A DNA stretch of 64,000 nucleotides from SB11 sp035906255 (GCA_035906255.1 JAMIFM010000010.1:310001-374000); one strand, 5' to 3'; positions 16,908 to 25,904 are shown, counted from the first letter of the stretch. Translations and numbers: made by a program. The notes: generated by a model not told the origin, from the sequence alone.

Positions 16908-17786
16908 GTGATAGAACTTCCTATAGTTAGTGATACTCCCCGCACCAAAAAGCCTGAATGGCTAAAGGTGAAATTACCCACCGGCGAAAATTACCGCAAA
17001 GTGCGCAAGCTGGTGGATGAAAATAAGCTGCATACCATTTGCGAAAGCGGCAATTGCCCTAATATGGGTGAATGCTGGGGCGAGGGTACGGCTACTTTTA
17101 TGATTTTGGGCAATATATGCACACGCAGTTGCTCATTTTGTGCAGTGGCTACCGGCCGCCCGACTGAATACGACCTTGATGAGCCACGCCGCGTGGCTGA
17201 TGCTATAAAGTTGATGGGGGTGAAACACGCCGTAATTACATCGGTGAACCGTGATGAATTGAAAGACTTAGGTGCTACTGTGTGGGCAGATACTATCCGC
17301 TTGGTAAAAGAAGAAAGTCCTGAAACTACGCTTGAAACCCTGATACCTGATTTTAAAGCCCGCTGGGAGTTGCTTGAATTGGTGGCTAATACACGCCCCG
17401 AGGTAATTTCGCACAATATGGAAACGGTGAAACGTTTGTACCGCAAAGTACGCCCGCAAGCAAAATACGAGCGCAGCCTTGAGCAAACCCGCCGTACTAA
17501 AGATTTGGGCATCCGTACCAAAAGCGGCATAATGTTGGGTTTGGGTGAAACCGACGATGAGGTTTTTGAAATTATGGACGACCTTGTGGCACACGGTTGT
17601 GATGTGCTAACACTTGGCCAATACCTGCAACCCACTAAAATGCACTTGGACGTGGCCGAGTTTGTACATCCCGATAAGTTTGCATACTACAAAGAGGTAG
17701 GCTTGGCCAAAGGTTTCAATTATGTTGAGAGCGGCCCTATGGTTCGTTCGTCATACCACTCTGAACGCCACGTATATCCTGTTTAA
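16908..17786 (+). CDS. lipA: Lipoyl synthase
   Basis: Radical SAM enzyme that inserts two sulfurs into octanoyl-protein to make lipoyl cofactors for pyruvate and 2-oxoglutarate dehydrogenases and the glycine cleavage system. 292 residues. The auxiliary cluster motif CESGNCPNMGEC is near residues 43-54 and the radical SAM motif CTRSCSFC at about 69-76. The C-terminal GPMVRSSYHSE provides the serine ligand for the auxiliary cluster. The start is GTG at 16908 (MIELPIVSDTPRTKKPEWLK). Full length with no odd residues. Followed 73 bp later by a Crp/Fnr regulator gene. Confidence 0.96.
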   Translation: MIELPIVSDTPRTKKPEWLKVKLPTGENYRKVRKLVDENKLHTICESGNCPNMGECWGEGTATFMILGNICTRSCSFCAVATGRPTEYDLDEPRRVADAIKLMGVKHAVITSVNRDELKDLGATVWADTIRLVKEESPETTLETLIPDFKARWELLELVANTRPEVISHNMETVKRLYRKVRPQAKYERSLEQTRRTKDLGIRTKSGIMLGLGETDDEVFEIMDDLVAHGCDVLTLGQYLQPTKMHLDVAEFVHPDKFAYYKEVGLAKGFNYVESGPMVRSSYHSERHVYPV

Positions 17787-17859
17787 TAAGGAGTTATCCT
17801 AATCTTTACTTTTTAGCAATGGGCTGGTTTGCTATCTTTACCGTACATAAAACCCATTG

Positions 17860-18537
17860 ATGAAATCAGTTAAGTATTGGTATTTACGCAATCACACCAT
17901 TTTTGATGCGCTAACTGATGATGACTATGAACAGTTAGAATGGCTGGTTGCGTTTAAAACCTGTACAAAACACGAGTTTATTTATTTTTCGGAGGACGAA
18001 GTACGCAAAGTGTATTTTGTGAAACGGGGGAATGTGAAGCTGGGCTATTACGACGATGACGGCAATGAGATATTGCTTGACGTGCTGAAAGAGAATGATA
18101 TTTTCGGCCAGCTTAGCTTGGAGGAAAATAATAACAAACACGGTTTTGCAATGGCTATGGGCAATGATACGGTGTTGTGTAACTTTAATGTATCAGAGTT
18201 TGAGGCCATGCTAAAAACCCGTCCCACATTAGCCGTCAACTATTCAAAACAAGTGGGCAAGCAGCAAATGACGGTAAGCCGTCGTTATTCCTCGCTATTA
18301 TTCAAAGATGCACGTACACGTCTTGTTCAGTTTTTTAAAGAATGGGCCGAGGAAGAGGCCAAAGGTGTTACTAAAAACATAGTACTTAAAAACTATCTTA
18401 CCCAACAAGAAATAGCTGCCCTGAATGGCTTGGCACGGCAGACCACTGCGCGCATTTTAGGTGAGCTTAAAGAGCAAAACATATTGGATGTGCGCCGAAG
18501 GGAAGTTTTGATTCCTGCCATAGAGTTGCTTAAATAA
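17860..18537 (+). CDS. Crp/Fnr family transcriptional regulator
   Basis: 225 residues from ATG 17860 (MKSVKYWYLRNHTIF). The cyclic-nucleotide-binding-like beta-roll spans about residues 15-130 (KHEFIYFSEDEVRKVYFVKRGNVKLGYYDDDGNEILLDVL), then a dimer helix and a winged helix (YLTQQEIAALNGLARQTTARILGELKEQNILDVRRREVLI, about 178-220). There is no N-terminal Cys cluster, so it is not an Fe-S Fnr; the signal is unknown. A perfect Crp/Fnr-type palindrome lies directly downstream, before the YHS-DoxX operon (18547-18566), making that operon the obvious target. A short inverted repeat (CAATGGG 17817 / CCCATTG 17853) flanks its own start region. Confidence 0.88.
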   Translation: MKSVKYWYLRNHTIFDALTDDDYEQLEWLVAFKTCTKHEFIYFSEDEVRKVYFVKRGNVKLGYYDDDGNEILLDVLKENDIFGQLSLEENNNKHGFAMAMGNDTVLCNFNVSEFEAMLKTRPTLAVNYSKQVGKQQMTVSRRYSSLLFKDARTRLVQFFKEWAEEEAKGVTKNIVLKNYLTQQEIAALNGLARQTTARILGELKEQNILDVRRREVLIPAIELLK

Positions 18538-18546
18538 TTCCTCTTG

Positions 18547-18566
18547 TTTGTCACATAGCTGACAAA
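18547..18566. promoter_or_regulatory. Crp/Fnr-type operator upstream of the YHS operon
   Basis: TTTGTCA-N6-TGACAAA, a perfect 7-bp dyad with 6-bp spacing, which is the general architecture of Crp/Fnr sites. Its centre (18556.5) is about 42 bp upstream of the start point predicted from the -7 box at 18586-18593, the classical class II activator position. Its right arm takes the place of the -33 TTTG. The adjacent gene encodes a Crp/Fnr regulator. Confidence 0.7.
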
Positions 18567-18585
18567 TGACTTGTAAACGACCTTC

Positions 18586-18593
18586 TACCTTTG
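18586..18593 (+). promoter_or_regulatory. Bacteroidota-type -7 element of the YHS operon
   Basis: TACCTTTG fits the TAnnTTTG consensus and lies 20 bp before ATG 18614. No TTTG is present at the -33 position (CAAA instead), which suggests an activator-dependent promoter. Confidence 0.6.
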
Positions 18594-18613
18594 TGTTGTA
18601 ATTCAATAACACT

Positions 18614-19072
18614 ATGAAAACGGTATTGATATTTGTTTTTACCGCCGGCTTGTTTCTTAATCCTTTGCAAGACGAACCTGCAAGGAAGAAACACTTTAAC
18701 CATCAAGCTAATTTAGCCATTGAAGGATACGACCCTGTGAGTTATTTTTACGGTGCGCCCAAAAAAGGAACGAAAGACAAAAGCTATACACACAAAGGCA
18801 TTACTTATTACTTTAGTAACGGGGTGTATTTGGATTTGTTTAAAAAGAACCCAGAAAAATACGAACCTCAATATGGCGGTTGGTGTGCCTACGCAATGGG
18901 AAACGATGGCAGCAAGGTGGAAGTTGACCCTAAGACCTATAAGTTGGTAGATGGTAAGCTGTATTTATTTTATAATGCCTATTTTAATAATACCAAAAAG
19001 AGCTGGGACAAAGACGAAACCAACCTAAAAACCAAGGCAGAAAAAAACTGGGGAAATATTTTGAAAAAGTAA
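18614..19072 (+). CDS. YHS domain protein
   Basis: 152 residues. The hydrophobic N-terminus MKTVLIFVFTAGLFLNPL reads as a signal peptide. The YHS domain follows: ANLAIEGYDPVSYFYGAPKKGTKDKSYTHKGITYYFSNGVYLDLFKKNPEKYEPQYGGWCAYAMG, then DPKTYKLVDGKLYLFYNAYFNNTKKSWDKD. YHS domains are small metal-associated modules; in Bacteroidota this secreted form is usually linked to DoxX-like genes. The precise function is not known. First gene of a rightward run (YHS, DoxX, Omp28-like) with 4-7 bp gaps, controlled by the Crp/Fnr-type site 48 bp upstream. Confidence 0.85.
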   Translation: MKTVLIFVFTAGLFLNPLQDEPARKKHFNHQANLAIEGYDPVSYFYGAPKKGTKDKSYTHKGITYYFSNGVYLDLFKKNPEKYEPQYGGWCAYAMGNDGSKVEVDPKTYKLVDGKLYLFYNAYFNNTKKSWDKDETNLKTKAEKNWGNILKK

Positions 19073-19076
19073 AACT

Positions 19077-19478
19077 ATGAATAAAACTACTGTAATTATT
19101 TTGCGGATTTGCCGTTTGGTAGCGGCCATCCTTATGTTGCAAAGCCTGTTTTTTAAATTTTCTGCTGCGCCTGAATCGGTATATATATTCTCTACTCTTG
19201 GTATGGAGCCGGCAGGTCGCATTGGCAGTGGGATAGGGGAATTAATAGCCTCTTTATTGTTGCTTATTCCTGCCACATCGTGGTTGGGGGCATTAATGGG
19301 GTTGGGGGTGATATCGGGTGCTATTTTTTTTCATTTTACCAAATTAGGAATAGAAGTACAAGGCGATGGCGGACAGCTATTTATTTATGCCGTTTTGGTA
19401 TTTATAAGTTGCGCCATAATAACATGGATAAGCCGCTATCAGATACCGATAATCAATTTTTTTTTTAACGCTAAATAA
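19077..19478 (+). CDS. DoxX-like integral membrane protein
   Basis: 133 residues and four predicted membrane helices: ILRICRLVAAILMLQSLFFKF, IGSGIGELIASLLLLIPATSW, LGALMGLGVISGAIFFHFT and LFIYAVLVFISCAIITWI. The FKFSAAPESVYIFSTLG segment after the first helix matches the DoxX/DoxX-like family. Such proteins are linked to quinol or thiol redox processes in some bacteria, but the role here is inferred only from its operon with a YHS protein and a Crp/Fnr-type operator. It starts 4 bp after the YHS stop. Confidence 0.8.
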   Translation: MNKTTVIILRICRLVAAILMLQSLFFKFSAAPESVYIFSTLGMEPAGRIGSGIGELIASLLLLIPATSWLGALMGLGVISGAIFFHFTKLGIEVQGDGGQLFIYAVLVFISCAIITWISRYQIPIINFFFNAK

Positions 19479-19485
19479 TAAGCTA

Positions 19486-20502
19486 ATGAAAAAGATATTT
19501 TTAATAGTTGCTGCAACACTTTTGTGCCTTTCATCATGGGCACAGCAGCGCAGAGTATTAATTGAGCAGTTTTCAAATGCCAGTTGCCCCAATTGTGCGG
19601 CATATAGCCCGCAAGTATATGACTTTGCCGACCAAAACCATGCAAATGTGGTTGTAATTACCTACCACGTTCCCTTTCCATACACACACGATTCGATGCA
19701 TTACGAAAGTCCTGCCGATGCCCTTTCGCGTTCGGGTAAATACAACGTAGCAGGCACACCCACATCCATTATCGACGGTGGTTCTTATAACGGTTCAACC
19801 AGTGTACTTCTCAATTCATTGGCTTCAAAAATTAACCAACGTATAGCCATCGCACCACAGTATCAAATTGAAATTAAAAACCTGCAACTAAATAAGGGTA
19901 AAGTTAGCGGACGTGCCGTTTTTACATCCGCAATAGATAATTCAGCAGTTGATGCAAAGGCTTATATCGTGTTGATTGAAAGGGGGGTGCCCAAAACAGC
20001 GTATTTGGCTTCGCCCGGGCGCAATTCTGAGAGTGTATATAAGAACGTTATGCGTTCAATTTTCCCCACTAACACGGGGACTACATTAGGTAACAAACAA
20101 CTTGGAGGGCAAGACAGTTTGGAGTTGGATATTAATACCTCAAACGTAAAATCACTTTCGCAAGTGCGCGTAGTAGCTTTTGTACAAAACGATGCTACCA
20201 AAGAGGTGTATCAGGCAAATTATGCAGATTTACAGGGAACAACTACAAGTATTAAAGGTATTGAAACTTTTACAAGCAAGTGGGAGTATGATGCTGCAAA
20301 TAAGCAATATCATGCTGCATTTAGTGCTCCTGTGGTAGAGGGAAGCATAGTGGTAACTGACATTACCGGGAAAGAGATTTTGAAACAACCGCTTAATGGG
20401 CAAACAGCGGTATTGGATGTTGCAGCCTTATCAAGCGGCATTTATTTAGCAACAGTTCGTAACGGATTATTCAGTCATACCACCAAATTATGGATAGAAT
20501 AG
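19486..20502 (+). CDS. Omp28-related thioredoxin-fold protein with T9SS-type C-terminus
   Basis: 338 residues. Signal peptide MKKIFLIVAATLLCLSSWAQ, then a thioredoxin-like domain with CPNC (RVLIEQFSNASCPNCAAYSPQVYDFA, about residues 22-50) and the cis-Pro region (NVAGTPTSIIDGG). The C-terminal 80 residues (VVEGSIVVTDITGKEILKQPLNG to SGIYLATVRNGLFSHTTKLWIE) have the repeat-strand pattern of type A T9SS sorting domains. Related to Omp28-type proteins of Bacteroidota. Likely surface exposed or secreted through T9SS. Starts 7 bp after the DoxX gene, so probably the third gene of the Crp/Fnr-controlled operon. Confidence 0.82.
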   Translation: MKKIFLIVAATLLCLSSWAQQRRVLIEQFSNASCPNCAAYSPQVYDFADQNHANVVVITYHVPFPYTHDSMHYESPADALSRSGKYNVAGTPTSIIDGGSYNGSTSVLLNSLASKINQRIAIAPQYQIEIKNLQLNKGKVSGRAVFTSAIDNSAVDAKAYIVLIERGVPKTAYLASPGRNSESVYKNVMRSIFPTNTGTTLGNKQLGGQDSLELDINTSNVKSLSQVRVVAFVQNDATKEVYQANYADLQGTTTSIKGIETFTSKWEYDAANKQYHAAFSAPVVEGSIVVTDITGKEILKQPLNGQTAVLDVAALSSGIYLATVRNGLFSHTTKLWIE

Positions 20503-20504
20503 GA

Positions 20505-20804
20505 TTAGGTATTGGTTTTATAGTTTTTGCGCGAGGTGATTTTTTCCTGCTGACGTTTTAGTATTAGTTGAGCGATTAGCAGCGAATGTTGAGTAAAGGG
20601 GGTGGTTTCAATCACTTCCTTTACTTTTTTTTCAGGCACATCAATGCGGTATAACAGGTTCCAAAGTTTGTTCAAGTCATAATCAATCAGGTATTGCACT
20701 TCTTCGGCAACCCGTTTCAACAACACATCATACGTATATCCATTTTCTTGCAAGGCAAAATAAGGAGCGAGCGATTGGGTAATATCTTGTAAATCGTCAG
20801 CCAT
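20505..20804 (-). CDS. Hypothetical protein, 99 residues
   Basis: A small, mostly helical, charged protein (MADDLQDITQSLAPYFALQENGYTYDVLLKRVAEEVQYLIDYDLNKLWNLLYRIDVPEKKVKEVIE). No membrane segment or signal. It ends 2 bp from the convergent Omp28-like gene and begins 5 bp after the stop of the upstream polytopic protein gene, so the two are co-transcribed. It resembles small conserved Bacteroidota proteins of unknown function; I assign none. Confidence 0.75.
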   Translation of the reverse strand: MADDLQDITQSLAPYFALQENGYTYDVLLKRVAEEVQYLIDYDLNKLWNLLYRIDVPEKKVKEVIETTPFTQHSLLIAQLILKRQQEKITSRKNYKTNT

Positions 20805-20809
20805 ACAAT

Positions 20810-22306
20810 TTATTGATTGGCATATTGCTCGTACCCCTTTTGTAAGCCTTTAAACTCAGTTGCAGAGTTTATTTTATACACTTTAAGTCCGTAATAGGTT
20901 ACAGCACTACTACCCACCGTACGGCCAAATAAAGTGCCCTTACGGGGTAAGTATTCATCTTTTAGCTGAGCTTCTTTATACGGATAATCATTCACTGTAA
21001 CCAAATACACCTCGTCGTAGGCAGCAAAGTCGTACTTATATACAGAGTACACCAGCGCAAAATCAACAGTGGGATGTTGTAATGCATAGTAATGCGCTAT
21101 TGAATTTTCAACCAGCAGTATTTTTTTCTGTTCGTCAAACTGCTCTTCCAGCCAATGGATGGCCTTATCGGGGTTGCGTTCCTCGCGCTGAACTAACGCT
21201 AAGGTATTGCGCCCCAGCATGGGTACTTGTGCCAACACAAAAACAGGGATGGCAATTAAATAAAGTACAGGAATAAGTTTAAGCCGCTGTTTAGCCTCAA
21301 GGGTGTCAAAATAGCGTTGCTTAATCAACATCAAGGGACGGGGCAACAACACAAACAGTAATAAAATATTGGGCGTATTGTAGCGGTAGTTAGGCGCAAG
21401 AATAAACAGCCAATATACCGAAGTAAGCAAGAAGGCCACCTCTAACGGGTATTTTTTAATGCTCTTATTTTTGTAGATGATATAAACGCAATAGATGGTA
21501 ATAAAAACGGGCAGTATCACCATCCAAGGTTGTAGTTTGTAATACGGCCAGTAACGCTCCCAAAAATGGGCTACAAACACATGGCCTTTGGCCATGTGTT
21601 CACCGCCGTGGTCAATCAATTGTGATTTTAATGTAGCAAAATCAAAGTCGGCATAGGTTAAAAAGGCAAGAACGGGCAAAGCAAAAACAGTGCTGATAAA
21701 TACTTTGTTTTTTGCATCAACGGTAAAGAATAAGTACAACATTAATACGCCCACCCATACCCATAATGAGGGGTGGGTTAAAAAAACCATACTGAGCAAA
21801 AAGGCCACCCAAACGGGCTGTTTCTTTTGTAAAAAAAAGTAGATGGCAGGAGCCATCAGCATCAACTCTAATACCTCACTTCTAAAGCTGCGCATGGATT
21901 CGAACACCCCTTTATCGTTCATAAAAAAACAAACCAATACCAACGTGAATAAAAGCCCCAACTGCATAGGGCCTCTATATATTTTAACCAAATAAAACAG
22001 CGCAATGGCAAAAGCCAACAGATAAGGGAGGCGTACCCAAAAAATCTCAGCAGGCAGAAAGATTAAAAAAACGGCATTGTATAGCTGTATAAACGGCATA
22101 TAGGCTAAAAACACCTCTTCGGTGCCGGGGTGTGCCCATATTTTTGATGTGTAGCTGCCTTCGCGTACCAAATTTACTGCCGGGTCGAGTCCAAACGTCT
22201 CATCCAGCCATGCAACGGGTATCCGGTCGAGGTTTAGCAGTGCCAACCCGAAAAAGAATATGAGATAAGCATACCAAAAGCGTTGTATTTTTTTATCGCC
22301 TTCCAT
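20810..22306 (-). CDS. Polytopic membrane protein, glycosyltransferase family 39-like
   Basis: 498 residues from ATG 22306 (MEGDKKIQRFWYAYLIFFFG); a TTG three codons earlier is possible but less likely. It has about ten hydrophobic helices. The early loop RIPVAWLDETFGLDPAVNLVREGSY contains the Asp-Glu pair found after the first helix in GT-C mannosyl/arabinosyl transferases (GT39/PMT type). The C-terminal soluble part holds KAIHWLEEQFDEQKKILLVENSIAHYYALQ. The likely role is transfer of a sugar from a lipid carrier at the periplasmic face; substrate unknown. Followed in operon by the 99-residue gene. Confidence 0.75.
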   Translation of the reverse strand: MEGDKKIQRFWYAYLIFFFGLALLNLDRIPVAWLDETFGLDPAVNLVREGSYTSKIWAHPGTEEVFLAYMPFIQLYNAVFLIFLPAEIFWVRLPYLLAFAIALFYLVKIYRGPMQLGLLFTLVLVCFFMNDKGVFESMRSFRSEVLELMLMAPAIYFFLQKKQPVWVAFLLSMVFLTHPSLWVWVGVLMLYLFFTVDAKNKVFISTVFALPVLAFLTYADFDFATLKSQLIDHGGEHMAKGHVFVAHFWERYWPYYKLQPWMVILPVFITIYCVYIIYKNKSIKKYPLEVAFLLTSVYWLFILAPNYRYNTPNILLLFVLLPRPLMLIKQRYFDTLEAKQRLKLIPVLYLIAIPVFVLAQVPMLGRNTLALVQREERNPDKAIHWLEEQFDEQKKILLVENSIAHYYALQHPTVDFALVYSVYKYDFAAYDEVYLVTVNDYPYKEAQLKDEYLPRKGTLFGRTVGSSAVTYYGLKVYKINSATEFKGLQKGYEQYANQ

Positions 22307-22537
22307 CACGTTCAAAAATAAGCAAACAATTGTAAGACGTTACCTTATTGGCGCAAGTATGTATTTGCAGAAACTGCAAAAAATAAATAAACCGATTGCA
22401 CTTTTTGCTGAATAAGTCCGTTTATTCCAATTGATTTTTGTAGTGCTGAAAAGGTGTGTTGCCAAAGCGTAAAAAAGAGGTACTGTATATGGCCCACCAT
22501 AACAGTTTAGGTAGTTAAGTTAAGACATTGGGAAATG

Positions 22538-24073
22538 TTATTGTAATTTTTCTTTAGCGTTTTGCAGCCACAGTTCGGCGGCTGAAGGTTGGCGTAATTG
22601 CCAACCTTTTGGCTTTTGGGGGATTTTTGCAGGGTTAGCAAATATATTTACATACACGCTGCCCAATTGGTAAGAAGTGCCGTGCCATGTAGCCAGTATT
22701 TCTTTTTCGCGGTCGCTAAACTCACAATTCATGCAGCTTTGCAAAACGTAGGTTACACTGTCAAGCGGGGTATTATACAAACCTTTTAAAACAGGATTTT
22801 TTGTACTATCCATATAACGGATAGAATTGGGGTAGCTTAGCGGGGCGTAGGTATAAAAAACTGTATTTGGGGGGAAATCGGCAGCTATTTTTTCTTCTAA
22901 TTTAAAAAGAGGTAAGTAGGCAAGGTTGGCATCGCCCATACATTTACCGGGGTAATACATAATGTTACCTGCAATTAGTGCTACGGCGGCTAATGTAGCC
23001 CATAATTTTGCTGCAAAGGGTTTAAAATCTTCTAAAATAGCAGCAAAAAGTATCAGCAATAGTAAAGTGGTAGGTAAAAAATAGCGGTGTATGGGTGGGT
23101 GAGCAAACACAATGCAAATGCCGCCCCCAACAACTAATAGCATTAGTACATAGGAAATAAAAGCCTGCACTTTGGCATCGCCCAAGTATATTTTTTTGCG
23201 CCGTTTGATAATAAAAGCAACTGTGGCAGCAAATGGTACGAGGTAACCAAAATCGATAATCCGCCATCCCATGATGCCGAAGTTGTATAGTAAACCTTTG
23301 AATGATGGAGCCTCACGCAGGTAGTTGGGTGAACTGAAAGCCCATCCGCTGTGCTGTTGGTGAAGAATGCCCCACACTAAAAATACGGCAAAGGGTAATC
23401 CGTACACCCACCAACGTTTTAGAAACCAGCGCGGGTACTGTTTATACCCGTTTTCGATGTAGAAAAATGCTGCATCGTGAATGAATAAGAATAGTAGTAG
23501 GAAAGCAGCCTGCAAATGACAAAGCATCATTAAGCAAAGGCTTACGGTGTACAATGCATACTTTTTCTGCTGCCAGAAGTAAAAAGCAGCAAATGCTGCC
23601 AATGTGAGCGGCAATTGCAACGACGCTCCCATTAATTGCCCAACATACAGCGGTGATATACCAAACAACAGCACGGCAAATTGTGAGGTGTTTTCGCTCC
23701 AATGTTTGCGGGCAATTTTATAGCCGATTAAGCAAGTAAAAAATCCTACTATAATTTGCACTAAATGGGTTGCCCAAAGGGTTTTGCCCAAAAAGAGCCA
23801 AAAAAAGGCTATTAGTGCAGGGTACAAGGTGCCATGACCGGGGTCGGCTTCGGGAATGTTCCAAATGGTTGTGAAGTGGTGCGAGTAAATATTTTCAGCG
23901 GCAAAAAGATTGCTGGGTATGCTATCCCCTAAAAAAGGAAAATCTTTCACCTGCCAAAACAAAACGAGGTGCAGTGCAAGCAGCAGGATATAAAAAACGG
24001 AGCGTTTCAGTGTTATGTGGTTTGGATAGGAAGGTAACGTTTCATCCAACTTTGAGCAATGGGTTGCTGCCAT
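22538..24073 (-). CDS. Polytopic membrane protein, glycosyltransferase-like
   Basis: 511 residues with about ten membrane helices (LKRSVFYILLLALHLVLFW at the start; FAVLLFGISPLYVGQLMGASLQLPLTLAAF; VLMLLVVGGGICIVFAH). The first periplasmic loop LGDSIPSNLFAAENIYSHHFTTIWNIPEADPGHGTLYPALI resembles the acidic first loop of GT-C transferases. No catalytic assignment is certain. The proposed ATG overlaps the upstream gene by 61 bp. A TTG at 24052 would shorten this, so the start is uncertain. It shares general architecture with the neighbour at 20810-22306, from which it is separated by a 231-bp gap. Confidence 0.7.
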   Translation of the reverse strand: MAATHCSKLDETLPSYPNHITLKRSVFYILLLALHLVLFWQVKDFPFLGDSIPSNLFAAENIYSHHFTTIWNIPEADPGHGTLYPALIAFFWLFLGKTLWATHLVQIIVGFFTCLIGYKIARKHWSENTSQFAVLLFGISPLYVGQLMGASLQLPLTLAAFAAFYFWQQKKYALYTVSLCLMMLCHLQAAFLLLFLFIHDAAFFYIENGYKQYPRWFLKRWWVYGLPFAVFLVWGILHQQHSGWAFSSPNYLREAPSFKGLLYNFGIMGWRIIDFGYLVPFAATVAFIIKRRKKIYLGDAKVQAFISYVLMLLVVGGGICIVFAHPPIHRYFLPTTLLLLILFAAILEDFKPFAAKLWATLAAVALIAGNIMYYPGKCMGDANLAYLPLFKLEEKIAADFPPNTVFYTYAPLSYPNSIRYMDSTKNPVLKGLYNTPLDSVTYVLQSCMNCEFSDREKEILATWHGTSYQLGSVYVNIFANPAKIPQKPKGWQLRQPSAAELWLQNAKEKLQ

Positions 24074-24498
24074 TGTTCGTCAAACTGTTGTTTGGTAGTT
24101 ACTGTATTGTTAAAAAACACAGTTTCGGGCGTTAGTTCACCATTTGCAATGTATTTATCAATATCACCCAACAAAAAAGTATTAATGCTTTCTCCTTTTT
24201 TGTACGCTATCAATTGCCTGTTGAACAACGATGTGCCCAGTTGTGCCTCAATTTGTTTTATAAAGTGCACTGATTTATCAATAGAGCAGCCGCTGGCACC
24301 TGCTTGGGTTTCATCAACCAGCAATACTATAAAACGATTAAAATACACCTGCCCGGTTGCTTTTAATTGCATATTGTGAGCCGTCCACTGTGCTGTAAAA
24401 TCAGCTATTGTGTTGTTTAGGGTATGAGTTTCGGCATCGGTAAAAACCCTGTCGGCCATATATACCCAAACTTTTGATTGCGGAGGAAAATGGTGCAT
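24013..24498 (-). CDS. Conserved hypothetical protein (often labelled ABC transporter ATPase in Bacteroidota)
   Basis: 161 residues from ATG 24498 (MHHFPPQSKVWVYMADRVFTDAETHTLNNTIADFTAQWTAHNMQLKA). It contains VLLVDETQAGASGCSIDKSVHFIKQIEAQLGTSLFNRQLIAYKKGESI. The VDET and GCSIDKS stretches look superficially like ATPase motifs, but there is no Walker A, so the ABC label seen in databases for this family is probably wrong. Soluble, function unknown. Its 3' end overlaps the membrane-protein gene, which suggests translational coupling. Confidence 0.75.
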   Translation of the reverse strand: MHHFPPQSKVWVYMADRVFTDAETHTLNNTIADFTAQWTAHNMQLKATGQVYFNRFIVLLVDETQAGASGCSIDKSVHFIKQIEAQLGTSLFNRQLIAYKKGESINTFLLGDIDKYIANGELTPETVFFNNTVTTKQQFDEQWQQPIAQSWMKRYLPIQTT

Positions 24499-24620
24499 AA
24501 TACTACAAAGGTACTAAAGCTGTTGGTAGTATTCAGTGTCATATAAAAGCCTTTTTAATGTACCACGCAACATTGGTTACCAATGGATAGTCTGCAATAG
24601 GTATAATTTTTTAAATAACT

Positions 24621-25826
24621 ATGAAAAACATATTACTGCTTTGCGGGCTGCTGCTCTCTATTGTTTCTTTTGGTCAGTGGAACGTTGTTTATACGGGCAG
24701 TCAGCCCGTTTACGATATTCAGTTTGTAAACGATTTGGTGGTGTACGCCGTAGGCGATAGTACTTTTTTGAAAAGCACCAACGGGGGCAATACGTGGGCG
24801 GATATGACCCCCAACATATCGGTTTCTGACCCCAGTTTTGAGGTTGTGCATTTTTTGGATGCCAATACAGGGTTTATTGGCCGAACTGACATTACAGGAA
24901 AACCTACGTTATTAAAAACTACTGATGGCGGCCAAAACTGGGCGGATGTGTCATCGCTTGCCATGAGCCAAGGAATAACTAATGTATTTTTTACTTCGGC
25001 AAACATAGGCTATGCAACGGGTGGTGTTGGGGCAGGAAACTCATTTGCAGCTACTGATGACGGTGGGCAAACGTGGACTGCTGTTGCTACGCCTTCATTG
25101 GTGGCGTCTACGGCATTGTTTTTTATTAATGATTCTGTTGGGTTTTCGGGGGCTACTGAGATTGTAAAAACTACCGATGGCGGTAAAAGCTGGCAGCCGG
25201 TAAATATGTCGGTATTGAGCAATGGAAATACAATTGCGGATATACTGTTTACGAGTGCTTCGGTAGGTTTTGCATTAACCTACGACGGGTCAGAAATTTT
25301 AAAAACCGTTGACGGGGGCAGTAATTGGTACCCTGTTGTAGGAGGCCCAAGCGGGGCGTTGGCAACTTCTATCGGTTTTTCTACAGTTAATATAGGGTAT
25401 GCGGTGGGTTTAGCGTTTCCAAAGCCGTTAATCAGTATTAACAGGGGGATAACTTGGAATGCTGATACGTCTTTTCCTGATGGGATGTCTGCTTTTTCAT
25501 TATCGGCACGAAACGGTAAAGTATTGATTGGTACGTTGGGTGGCGAAATTGTGCTAAAAACAAGCAGCAATACGGGTGCTGGCGGTGTTGTAAATTCATC
25601 GGTAGTGATTTTTCCTAATCCTGTAACCGCTAATGCAATAGGCTTTACAAATCCTTTGGGTTATACTTTGGATGTATCAGTGTGTGATGTATTAGGCAAA
25701 GTTGTAGCTGTGGGAGTGGGGATAACGGATGAAATGGCGATACAATTGCCCGCAGCAGTTTACTACTGCACAATACAAGTAAAAGAAACGGGTGAACACT
25801 ACACCAAAAAGGTAGTGGTTGAATAA
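24621..25826 (+). CDS. Ycf48/BNR-repeat protein with T9SS sorting domain
   Basis: 401 residues. Signal peptide MKNILLLCGLLLSIVSFGQ, then a beta-propeller of Ycf48/BNR type with repeats ending in DGG-x-W (FLKSTNGGNTWADM, LLKTTDGGQNWADV, ATDDGGQTWTAV, IVKTTDGGKSWQPV, ILKTVDGGSNWYPV). The last 85 residues (VVIFPNPVTANAIGF to TIQVKETGEHYTKKVVVE) form a type A T9SS sorting domain. Probably a secreted or surface protein; ligand unknown. Followed by a strong terminator. Confidence 0.87.
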   Translation: MKNILLLCGLLLSIVSFGQWNVVYTGSQPVYDIQFVNDLVVYAVGDSTFLKSTNGGNTWADMTPNISVSDPSFEVVHFLDANTGFIGRTDITGKPTLLKTTDGGQNWADVSSLAMSQGITNVFFTSANIGYATGGVGAGNSFAATDDGGQTWTAVATPSLVASTALFFINDSVGFSGATEIVKTTDGGKSWQPVNMSVLSNGNTIADILFTSASVGFALTYDGSEILKTVDGGSNWYPVVGGPSGALATSIGFSTVNIGYAVGLAFPKPLISINRGITWNADTSFPDGMSAFSLSARNGKVLIGTLGGEIVLKTSSNTGAGGVVNSSVVIFPNPVTANAIGFTNPLGYTLDVSVCDVLGKVVAVGVGITDEMAIQLPAAVYYCTIQVKETGEHYTKKVVVE

Positions 25827-25841
25827 CCATGAGCGGTTAAC

Positions 25842-25880
25842 AAAAAAGGGCTGCCTCAACTTTTGAGACAGCCCTTTTTT
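25842..25880 (+). terminator. Terminator of the Ycf48-like gene
   Basis: A long stem AAAAAAGGGCTG-CTCAA / TTGAG-CAGCCCTTTTTT with a single C-A mismatch, ending in a T-run, 16 bp after the stop codon. Confidence 0.8.
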
Positions 25881-25904
25881 GTTTGTATGCGGAGTTTTGT
25901 TTCC

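Noticed and set aside
17800..17870. Inverted CAATGGG/CCCATTG around the Crp/Fnr gene start as an autoregulatory site
   Set aside because: Spacing of 29 bp between arms and no similarity to the TTTGTCA dyad; kept only as a note.
24013..24498. ABC transporter ATPase label
   Set aside because: No Walker A, signature or Walker B motif is present; the label in this family is probably historical.
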